Shown here piece by piece: positions 1 through 7,321 of a DNA stretch of 64,000 nt. Source of the DNA: Nocardia alni (GTDB lineage: Bacteria > Actinomycetota > Actinomycetes > Mycobacteriales > Mycobacteriaceae); assembly GCF_019038435.1 (NCBI RefSeq), contig NZ_JAGPOX010000001.1, forward strand, positions 62,001-126,000, written 5' to 3'. A program made the translations under genes and the position numbers. Under the pieces are notes generated by a model that saw only the letters and a list, made by a program, of their open reading frames with translations, ran no database searches and was not told where the DNA came from. The number at the start of each line of letters is the position of its first letter. Position 1 is the first letter of the stretch.

Positions 1-1
1 G

Positions 2-1084
<1,083 letters not shown>

Positions 1085-1132
1085 TCCGGTGTGAATTCCA
1101 TTACTGCACACCAGGCCTCATAAGGAGACTCG

Positions 1133-3646
1133 ATGACTGAAACAACGCTGCCGCCCAGCGGTGGTGGTGACCGGATCGAACCGGTCGACATCCAGAACGA
1201 GATGCAGAGCAGCTACATCGATTACGCGATGAGCGTGATCGTGGGGCGCGCGCTGCCCGAGGTGCGCGACGGCCTCAAGCCGGTGCACCGCCGCGTGCTC
1301 TACGCGATGTACGACAACAACTACCGTCCCGACCGCGGCTATGTGAAGTCCGCGCGCCCGGTCGCCGAGACGATGGGTAATTACCACCCGCACGGCGACA
1401 CCTCGATCTACGACACGCTGGTCCGCATGGCCCAGCCCTGGTCGCTGCGCTATCCCCTCGTCGACGGCCAGGGCAACTTCGGTTCGCGCGGCAACGACGG
1501 CGCGGCCGCGATGCGATACACCGAATGCCGGCTCACCCCGCTCGCGATGGAGATGCTGCGCGAGATCGACCATGAGACGGTCGATTTCACGCCGAACTAC
1601 GACGGTCGCTCCCAGGAGCCGACGGTTCTGCCCAGCCGGGTGCCCGCCTTGTTGATGAATGGCAGCAACGGCATCGCGGTCGGCATGGCGACCAACATTC
1701 CGCCGCACAATCTGAACGAGCTCGCCGAGGCGATCTACTGGGCGCTGGAGAACCACGAGGCCGACGAGGAGGCCACCCTCGCCGCGTGCATGGAGCGGGT
1801 CAAGGGCCCGGACTTCCCGACCCACGGCTTGATCGTCGGCACGAACGGCATCCACGACGCGTACACCACCGGTCGCGGGTCGATCCGCATGCGCGGTGTG
1901 GTCGAGATCGAGGAGGATAGTCGCGGCCGTACCACGATCGTCATCACCGAGCTGCCGTACCAGGTCAACACCGACAACTTCATCAACTCGATCGCCGAGC
2001 AGGTGAAGGACGGCAAGATCGCGGGTATCTCCGATATCCACGACGAGTCCTCCGACCGCGCGGGTATGCGGATCGTGGTGACGGTCAAGCGTGACGCCGT
2101 CGCGAAGGTGGTGCTGAACAACCTCTACAAGCACACTCAGCTGCAGACCAGTTTCGGCGCGAACATGCTGTCCATCGTCGACGGCGTGCCGCGCACGTTG
2201 CGGCTGGACCAGATGATCCGGTTCTACGTCCAGCACCAGTTGGAAGTCATCATCCGGCGCACCCGCTACCTGCTGCGCAAGGCCGAGGAACGCGCCCATA
2301 TCCTGCGCGGCCTGGTCAAGGCGCTGGATGCGCTCGACGAGGTCATCGCGCTGATCCGGCGTTCGGCCAATACCGACACCGCGCGCACCGGCCTGATGGA
2401 ACTGCTCGATATCGACGAGATCCAGGCCACCGCGATCCTCGATATGCAGCTGCGCCGCCTGTCGGCCCTGGAGCGCCAGAAGATCGTCGACGAATTGGCC
2501 AAGATCGAGCTCGAGATCGCCGATCTGAAGGACATTCTGGCCAAGCCGGAGCGCCAGCGCGCGATCGTGCGCGACGAGCTGAAGGAAATCGTCGATAAGT
2601 ACGGCGACGACCGCCGTACCAGGATCATCTCCGCCGACGGCGATGTCGCCGACGAGGATCTGATCGCCCGCGAGGACGTGGTCGTCACGATCACCGAGAC
2701 CGGCTACGCCAAGCGCACCAAGACCGATCTGTACCGCAGCCAGAAGCGTGGCGGCAAGGGTGTGCAGGGCGCCGGGCTCAAGCAGGACGACCTGGTCAAG
2801 CACTTCTTCATCACCTCGACGCACGACTGGCTGCTGTTCTTCACCAACCTCGGCCGGGTCTACCGGACCAAGGCGTACGAGCTGCCCGAGGCGGCCCGTA
2901 CCGCGCGCGGTCAGCATGTGGCGAATCTGCTGGCCTTCCAGCCGGACGAGAAGATCGCCGAGGTCATGCAGATCAAGACCTACGAGGACGCGCCGTATCT
3001 GGTGCTGGCCACCCGCAACGGTCTCGTGAAGAAATCCAAGCTGACCGATTTCGACTCCAACCGCACCGGTGGCATCGTCGCGGTGAATCTGCGCGACAGT
3101 GACGAATTGGTCGGTGTCGCATTGTGTTCGGCCGACGACGATCTGCTGCTGGTCTCCGCGCACGGGCAGTCGATCCGTTTCCCGGCCAATGACGAGGTGT
3201 TGCGTCCTATGGGACGCGCCACGTCCGGCGTCCAGGGTATGAGGTTCAATACAGACGATGAACTCCTGTCGCTCAACGTCGTCCGTGACGATACGTATCT
3301 GCTGGTGGCCACGTCGGGCGGCTATTCGAAGCGCACCGCGATCGAGGAGTACACCGCGCAGGGACGCGGTGGTAAAGGTGTATTGACTATCCAATACGAC
3401 CAGCGTCGTGGCAGTCTGGTAGGCGCCCTCATCGTCGATGACGAGGATGAGCTCTACGCCATCACCTCCGGAGGTGGTGTCATCCGCACGGCGGCTAAAC
3501 AGGTTCGCAAGGCGGGCCGTCAGACCAAGGGCGTGCGATTGATGAATCTCGGCCAGGGCGATACGTTGCTTGCGATCGCGCGTAACGCCGACGAGCGTGA
3601 CGACCTTCCCGACGAAGACGACACCAGTGATTCCGAGAAGCAGTAG
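1133..3646 (+). CDS. gyrA: DNA gyrase subunit A
   Basis: An 837-residue breakage-reunion subunit of gyrase. ATG at 1133 follows an AAGGAG-type ribosome site. The catalytic tyrosine is Tyr129 in AAAMRYTE. The quinolone-resistance region reads [10 protein letters not shown], so residue 90 (Mycobacterium numbering, equivalent to E. coli Ser83) is Thr, and Ser91 and Asp94 are retained. No intein interrupts it. The C-terminal DNA-wrapping domain has a GyrA-box-like KRGGKG and a second GRGGKG. The C-terminus is acidic ([15 protein letters not shown]). It is full length for an actinobacterial GyrA and probably cotranscribed with gyrB. Confidence 0.98.
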   Translation: MTETTLPPSGGGDRIEPVDIQNEMQSSYIDYAMSVIVGRALPEVRDGLKPVHRRVLYAMYDNNYRPDRGYVKSARPVAETMGNYHPHGDTSIYDTLVRMAQPWSLRYPLVDGQGNFGSRGNDGAAAMRYTECRLTPLAMEMLREIDHETVDFTPNYDGRSQEPTVLPSRVPALLMNGSNGIAVGMATNIPPHNLNELAEAIYWALENHEADEEATLAACMERVKGPDFPTHGLIVGTNGIHDAYTTGRGSIRMRGVVEIEEDSRGRTTIVITELPYQVNTDNFINSIAEQVKDGKIAGISDIHDESSDRAGMRIVVTVKRDAVAKVVLNNLYKHTQLQTSFGANMLSIVDGVPRTLRLDQMIRFYVQHQLEVIIRRTRYLLRKAEERAHILRGLVKALDALDEVIALIRRSANTDTARTGLMELLDIDEIQATAILDMQLRRLSALERQKIVDELAKIELEIADLKDILAKPERQRAIVRDELKEIVDKYGDDRRTRIISADGDVADEDLIAREDVVVTITETGYAKRTKTDLYRSQKRGGKGVQGAGLKQDDLVKHFFITSTHDWLLFFTNLGRVYRTKAYELPEAARTARGQHVANLLAFQPDEKIAEVMQIKTYEDAPYLVLATRNGLVKKSKLTDFDSNRTGGIVAVNLRDSDELVGVALCSADDDLLLVSAHGQSIRFPANDEVLRPMGRATSGVQGMRFNTDDELLSLNVVRDDTYLLVATSGGYSKRTAIEEYTAQGRGGKGVLTIQYDQRRGSLVGALIVDDEDELYAITSGGGVIRTAAKQVRKAGRQTKGVRLMNLGQGDTLLAIARNADERDDLPDEDDTSDSEKQ

Positions 3647-3699
3647 TTTCTACTCGAGCAGCAGCAGCGGCGGCACAACGGATCTAAGGAATCCCCACA

Positions 3700-4620
3700 T
3701 TGACCACACCGAACCAGCCGAACGATGAGCGGCCCCACGCCAATGGTGTGACCGAGCGGATAGCACCCTCTCCGATTCCGCCGCGCCCGATTCCGCGGCC
3801 GGCGTCCGACGAGGGTGACTCGTCCGAAAAAGGCAGTCAGTCGGCCGATTACGCGGAAAAAGTCGGATCGACCGATTCCGCGGCGGCCGAGGGAAATTCT
3901 CGATTCGAGGAGGGGTGGTCACAGCTGCCGCAGCGTGAACCGCAGTCGAACCTGAACCGTCCCGGACAGGCGCCGGTGGCGGGGCGTCCGTCCGGGATGT
4001 CCGGTCTCGGCAGCTCGTCCAACGCCCGGACCACCACGGACTTGGCGGCCAAGGCCGCGCGCAAGGAAGCCGCGATGGTGAAGTCCGTCGGCATCGACGG
4101 ACCCACCCGCAGCATCGCCCGTCCGGAGCTGGTCAAGGACATGCCCGACCTGTCGGACCTGCGCCACCCGCTGCCCCCGCCCGTCATGTCCACCGGTCCG
4201 CAACCGGCCGTCTCACCCACCGTCCCAGCCGCGGTGGTGCAGGCGGCGGCCACCGGTGACCCGCTGCGGGCGACCGTGCAGCTGCGCCATATCGACCCGT
4301 GGTCCACGCTGAAGATCTCGCTGGTGATCAGCATCGCCATGTTCTTCGTGTGGATGCTGGCGGTCGGGTTCCTGTACATCGTGCTGTCCGGCATGGGCGT
4401 CTGGGACAGGCTGAACAGCACGTTCACCGACATGGTGTCCGACAACAACTCCGGCTCGTCCGCACTGATCGACGCCGGAACGGTCTTCGGCTACGCCGCG
4501 GTGATCGGCCTGATCAACGTGGTCCTGCTCACGGCCCTGTCTACGGTAGGCGTCTTCATCTACAACCAGTGCACAGACCTGGTCGGCGGCATCCAAGTAA
4601 CCCTCGCCGACCCGGACTAG
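3700..4620 (+). CDS. DUF3566 domain membrane protein (Rv0007-like)
   Basis: A 306-residue protein directly downstream of gyrA, the position of Rv0007 in M. tuberculosis. The first ~185 residues are Pro/Ser-rich and disordered. The DUF3566 region follows, with two hydrophobic segments: about residues 205-232 (ISIAMFFVWMLAVGFLYIVL) and 262-290 (GYAAVIGLINVVLLTALSTV). The end NQCTDLVGGIQVTLADPD is the conserved tail of the family. The start is TTG at 3700, 53 bp after gyrA. Function is unknown; the conserved neighbourhood suggests a role in envelope or division but does not prove it. Confidence 0.9.
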   Translation: MTTPNQPNDERPHANGVTERIAPSPIPPRPIPRPASDEGDSSEKGSQSADYAEKVGSTDSAAAEGNSRFEEGWSQLPQREPQSNLNRPGQAPVAGRPSGMSGLGSSSNARTTTDLAAKAARKEAAMVKSVGIDGPTRSIARPELVKDMPDLSDLRHPLPPPVMSTGPQPAVSPTVPAAVVQAAATGDPLRATVQLRHIDPWSTLKISLVISIAMFFVWMLAVGFLYIVLSGMGVWDRLNSTFTDMVSDNNSGSSALIDAGTVFGYAAVIGLINVVLLTALSTVGVFIYNQCTDLVGGIQVTLADPD

Positions 4621-4634
4621 ATTTCCCTTCCGCC

Positions 4635-4676
4635 CAACGGCCGGACCCACCCCTGACAGGATGGGCCCGGCCGTTG
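4635..4676 (+). terminator. Hairpin terminator after the gyrA-DUF3566 unit
   Basis: Perfect 10-bp arms CAACGGCCGG (4635-4644) and CCGGCCGTTG (4667-4676) lie 15 bp after the stop codon. There is no long T-tract, as is common in actinobacteria. Confidence 0.6.
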
Positions 4677-4772
4677 TCCATCTCCACCGCTTCTACCAGC
4701 CGTTTTGGCCGATCCCGACCTAGTCGGGTAATCTTTGCTCTCGGCTCAGGACGCAAGTCCGAGAGTCGACAC

Positions 4773-4846
4773 GGGCCTATAGCTCAGGCGGTTAGAGCGC
4801 TTCGCTGATAACGAAGAGGTCGGAGGTTCAAGTCCTCCTAGGCCCA
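4773..4846 (+). tRNA. ileT: tRNA-Ile (anticodon GAT)
   Basis: A 74-nt cloverleaf. The acceptor arm GGGCCTA pairs with TAGGCCC and the discriminator is A4846. The anticodon stem CTTCG/CGAAG encloses loop CTGATAA with anticodon GAT at 4807-4809, and the T-arm contains GGTTCAAGTCC. The CCA end is not encoded. This is ileT in its usual place behind gyrA. Its 3' part (4803-4849) is repeated exactly at 7119-7165, marking it as the attachment site of an integrated element. Confidence 0.97.
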
Positions 4847-4849
4847 CAT
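4803..4849 (+). repeat. att repeat, tRNA-side copy (47 bp)
   Basis: Bases 4803-4849 are identical to 7119-7165. The repeat begins in the anticodon stem and runs through the 3' end of tRNA-Ile plus three bases. This is the normal structure of an attachment core used by tyrosine integrases. The intact tRNA lies on this side, so this is the copy that keeps the tRNA functional. Confidence 0.88.
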
Positions 4850-4861
4850 CGCATGAAAAAT

Positions 4862-4895
4862 GCTCCTGACCAGGGAAACCCGGTCGGGAGCTTTT
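4862..4895 (+). terminator. Rho-independent terminator after tRNA-Ile
   Basis: Arms GCTCCTGACC (4862-4871) and GGTCGGGAGC (4882-4891) pair with one G-T wobble and are followed by TTTT. A second, different terminator follows the other att copy at 7175-7205. Confidence 0.75.
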
Positions 4896-4932
4896 CTCGT
4901 TTCGCGGGCTGTACCCGGGCGGTTTCAGGGGC

Positions 4933-4961
4933 GGAGGCAGCAAAAAAGCAGCATCAGTCTT
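4933..4961. repeat. Candidate integrase arm site, tRNA-side copy
   Basis: A 29-bp segment starting GGAGGCAGCA matches 25 of 29 positions of 7004-7032 in the same orientation. Each copy lies about 85 bp inside its neighbouring att repeat. Symmetric placement around a reconstituted attP would fit arm-type binding sites, but this is inference. Confidence 0.4.
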
Positions 4962-5235
4962 CCGGGGTGTCCGGCTGTTCGCCGAGCGATTTGCGGATCG
5001 CCTCGTGATCATCGGTGCGCCGGACGTACAACTGCATCGTCGTGGTGATGTTCTCGTGCCCCATGATCTTCGCGAGCCGATGCGGCGGAATACCGTCGTC
5101 GGCAAGCCAGGTGCCGAAGGAGTGCCGCAGATCATGGAACCGCAGACCGCCGTACTCGGAGCGGGACACGTGCTGCACGGCCTGCTCGTACTTGCTGAAC
5201 ACCTCGGAGAGCACGTCGCCGTCCTCGTTCATCAA
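4954..5235 (-). pseudogene. Tyrosine integrase, C-terminal remnant
   Basis: About 90 residues of the catalytic C-terminus remain, from NEDGDVLSEVF to the stop at 4954. They contain the box II motif HDLRHSFGTWL, the GHENITTTMQLY region with the probable nucleophilic Tyr, and an acidic tail. Before about 5235 the same frame turns into Ala/Arg-rich sequence with no integrase character, so the N-terminal two thirds are lost. It sits beside tRNA-Ile with its 3' end toward the att core, the usual arrangement for an integrase at its own attachment site. The fragment has lost the upstream catalytic Arg and cannot be active. Confidence 0.85.
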
Positions 5236-5490
5236 GGCGCGCTCCGCGCCGTCGCCCGCGCGGCTCCGCGCAGCGACGCGCAACGCGCGCTGATGGAACG
5301 TCGCACGCGGCGCGTCGGCACGTCGGCACCGCGCGGGCGACGACACAGAACGCGGACTGATCCTGTCTGACCACTTTCGATAACGAAGGCCAGTGCTGGG
5401 CACGAGGAGAGCCGTACCCGGCTGACCTCCCGCAGTCGATCCCGAATCGGTCGGCACCCGGCCCGGTCAACCGGCTGTGGTTCCGACCCA

Positions 5491-5602
5491 GGAACTCATC
5501 GGAGTCGAAGTCGTGCGCGTCAGGTCATCAGCAGAAGTGCCGACCACGGCCACTTCTGCCAGCAGTGCACCGACGCGCACGACTTCGACTCCGATGAGTT
5601 CC
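5491..5602. repeat. 112-bp palindrome (31-bp perfect arms)
   Basis: The left arm 5491-5521 begins GGAACTCATCGG and is the exact reverse complement of 5572-5602. A nested second stem pairs GCAGAAGTG (5531-5539) with CACTTCTGC (5551-5559). The right arm is coding-like (see the fragment at 5542-5628), so the left arm appears to be an inverted duplication of it. Confidence 0.85.
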
Positions 5603-5628
5603 AGGCCCTGCTGGACCGGATGGCCTGA
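5542..5628 (+). pseudogene. C-terminal fragment of a small CxxC protein of the element
   Basis: The frame ending with TGA at 5626-5628 reads DHGHFCQQCTDAHDFDSDEF and ends ALLDRMA. The CxxC and acidic end look like a real protein tail of the kind carried by actinomycete integrative elements. No convincing upstream coding sequence exists, because the inverted repeat interrupts it. The family is not identified. Confidence 0.35.
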
Positions 5629-5636
5629 CCCAGCCC

Positions 5637-5660
5637 GGGGGGCTTCGGCCCCCTTATCCG
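5637..5660 (+). terminator. UUCG-loop hairpin
   Basis: GGGGGC (5638-5643), tetraloop TTCG, GCCCCC (5648-5653), then TTA. It lies just behind the small CxxC fragment. Confidence 0.5.
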
Positions 5661-5777
5661 GGGCACCCAGCAACGACGCTGGGTAGCGAGTCGCCAACGA
5701 CGCCGACTCAAGCCCCGCGGGACAGCCCGCTACCGGGAACGGCATCCTTTCCCCGGACCCGGTAGCGAGGCACCCCC

Positions 5778-5981
5778 TTATTGCCGAGCAGTAAACCGCG
5801 GGCCGCCCAGAACGCTGAGCACCGCCAGAAACACGGTCAAGGCAGAGGGCCACCCCATTAGCAGCCCAGCCGTGGTCGCCAGGCTCACGGCCAGGGACAA
5901 AGCCAGCAACGGATGAACCACCGGACCCTTGGGTTCGGGCGGGGACGGCTCAGGGGTGTCGGACTTCGGCACTATCGTCAT
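5778..5981 (-). CDS. Small two-helix membrane protein of the integrated element
   Basis: A 67-residue protein with a Pro/Glu-rich N-terminus ([16 protein letters not shown]) and two hydrophobic stretches, about residues 23-43 and 46-60. ATG at 5981 is preceded by AAAGGAGGA with good spacing, so it is probably a genuine gene. Small membrane proteins of this kind are common in transfer regions of actinomycete integrative and conjugative elements (SpdB-like), but no specific family can be assigned. It is one of the few intact genes between the two att repeats. Confidence 0.6.
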   Translation of the reverse strand: MTIVPKSDTPEPSPPEPKGPVVHPLLALSLAVSLATTAGLLMGWPSALTVFLAVLSVLGGPRFTARQ

Positions 5982-6379
5982 GGGTGCCTAGTCCTCCTTT
6001 CTTCGCAGGAGCGGACAGGTGTTCGGCGGCCCCGTCTCTTCCCAGGCGGGGTCGCCCTATCTCCAGGACCCGAACGGGTTCCGGCACATCGCACTCTATG
6101 CGGCACACCCGACAGCAAACCGTGGTCAGGTGTACGCAACTGTTCGCAATTCGCAGGATCAGCCATCGCCAAAGGGGCTGCGCACGAGAAGAATTCGTCG
6201 TCTTCCCTGGACAAGCTGTGTATGAATCTGGGGATAACAAGGAGACTCCCTGGGATAACCCCAGGTCCGCGAGATTCGGGGACATCCACAAAGTTCGTCC
6301 TGCCCTTGACGAACTTTTTGGCTGCGTACTTGTAGTCGAACTGCGACCCGTTGAACGCATCTGCGCGATCGCCTCGTAG

Positions 6380-6606
6380 CTCGCGCCACTTCGTGTGAGT
6401 TCTTCACCGCAATGGCGATATCGCGCAGGTGGCACGCAGTTGCCGGTGACGCGGCGCGCGCGGATCTTGCCGCGGTCGCTCGCGTACTTACGCAGCAGCG
6501 TCGTGTCCTTGTAGTCGATGGCCGCGAACTTCTTGCCATCCTTGGCGGCAGCCTTGCTTTCCTTGCAGAAGGCGCAGGCCTTCTTCTTCAGCACCTTCTC
6601 GCGTGC
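6380..6606 (-). pseudogene. rpsR: Ribosomal protein S18 (rpsR-like), frameshifted
   Basis: Reading leftward, the protein starts [12 protein letters not shown] and continues [20 protein letters not shown] then ARRVTGNCV, unmistakably bacterial S18 of the zinc-ribbon (C+) type with CAFC and a later Cys. At about 6431 the frame breaks. The neighbouring frame continues [16 protein letters not shown], the expected rest of S18, and then loses similarity. The LPY-type C-terminus is missing. A working S18 must be encoded elsewhere. Directly upstream in transcription order is a DDEPPF tail as in SSB, recalling the rpsF-ssb-rpsR operon. Confidence 0.85.
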
Positions 6607-6635
6607 CGGTGACCGTGACTCCGGTGAAAGCCGTT

Positions 6636-6671
6636 CTAGAACGGCGGTTCGTCATCCACCAACATGATCTG
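6636..6671 (-). pseudogene. ssb: SSB C-terminal tip remnant
   Basis: Before the TAG at 6636-6638 the minus strand reads [17 protein letters not shown] is the near-invariant C-terminal tip of single-stranded DNA-binding protein, and an rpsR-like relic follows at the spacing expected in an ssb-rpsR operon. Only the tip is recognisable, and an in-frame stop lies a few codons upstream. The call rests on this short motif plus its context. Confidence 0.5.
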
Positions 6672-6844
6672 GTTACGCAGACCCCACCCTCCTCATTGCC
6701 TGATTGTCTCGCTCCGGCCGAACGAGTCAAGGACCACCTGCCGGTGTCCGCTGCGCGGTGCCTACGGCATCCTTGACTCGCCCGACCTTCGCTGAGGGCG
6801 GCAAGTATGAGGATGATGGGGGAAGAGCAGTCAGGAGCGAGATT

Positions 6845-6928
6845 GATCCCCGCGTGTGCAGGGCGGATCATCAGTGGACCCGCGGCCACGATATGCCTTC
6901 GGTCGATCCCCGCGTGTGCAGGGCGGAT
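6845..6928. repeat. Two CRISPR-like direct repeats (minimal or relic array)
   Basis: A 24-bp sequence beginning GATCCCCGCGTGTGC occurs identically at 6845-6868 and 6905-6928. The period is 60 bp and the gap 36 bp. The repeat resembles type I-E repeats of actinobacteria (CCCCGCGTGTGCGGGG core) but with an altered right half. No third copy, leader or cas gene is seen, so this may be an array relic or a coincidental repeat. Confidence 0.45.
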
Positions 6929-7003
6929 ACTCTGCGCACGATATCAGCTCAGCACCGAGCGCTGGATCAACATGGACATGACGCCGCGTCTGATGACCTC
7001 CGA

Positions 7004-7032
7004 GGAGGCAGCAGAAAAGCAGCGACAGCCTT
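7004..7032. repeat. Candidate integrase arm site, distal copy
   Basis: Partner of 4933-4961 (25 of 29 identical, same orientation), located 87 bp inside the distal att copy. Confidence 0.4.
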
Positions 7033-7118
7033 GGTACGGTCGCTCACTGGCTAGCACGGATCATCATGAATGCGCAGCTCAACGACACTATGCGACCTCG
7101 GGCAGCACACCGAAGCAA

Positions 7119-7165
7119 CGCTGATAACGAAGAGGTCGGAGGTTCAAGTCCTCCTAGGCCCACAT
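7119..7165 (+). repeat. att repeat, distal copy (47 bp)
   Basis: An exact copy of 4803-4849. It lacks the 5' half of tRNA-Ile, so it does not form a tRNA. It marks the far end of the integrated element (spacing between copies 2316 bp). Confidence 0.88.
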
Positions 7166-7174
7166 AGGTAAAAA

Positions 7175-7208
7175 AGCTCCCGAGCAGATTGTGTGATCGG
7201 GGGCTTTT
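7175..7208 (+). terminator. Terminator after the distal att copy
   Basis: AGCTCCCGA (7175-7183) pairs with TCGGGGGCT (7197-7205), one mismatch, followed by TTTT. Probably either the original tRNA-Ile terminator, displaced by the insertion, or the one brought in by the element. Confidence 0.6.
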
Positions 7209-7259
7209 GGCATTTCGGGGGCATTTCTGCAGTGGTGTTTCACGTAGCCGGAGAGAGAA

Positions 7260-7298
7260 AAACCTCGGCGCCCGAAGTACTTTCGGGCGCCGAGGTTT
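7260..7298. terminator. Strong bidirectional terminator after the MFS gene
   Basis: A perfect 16-bp stem (7261-7276 with 7282-7297, loop GTACT) is flanked by AAA and TTT, so it can act in both directions. It separates the leftward MFS gene from the mobile element. Confidence 0.8.
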
Positions 7299-7321
7299 GG
7301 ATGGGCTGTGGTCGGTGCTGG

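Noticed and set aside
1370..1410. GyrA Thr90 as a quinolone-resistance mutation
   Set aside because: Residue 90 varies naturally between genera (Ala, Ser or Thr), so it cannot be called acquired resistance from one sequence.
1118..3394. 758-codon open frame on the minus strand opposite gyrA
   Set aside because: Antisense shadow of gyrA; His/Arg/Val-rich composition without domains, common in high-GC genes.
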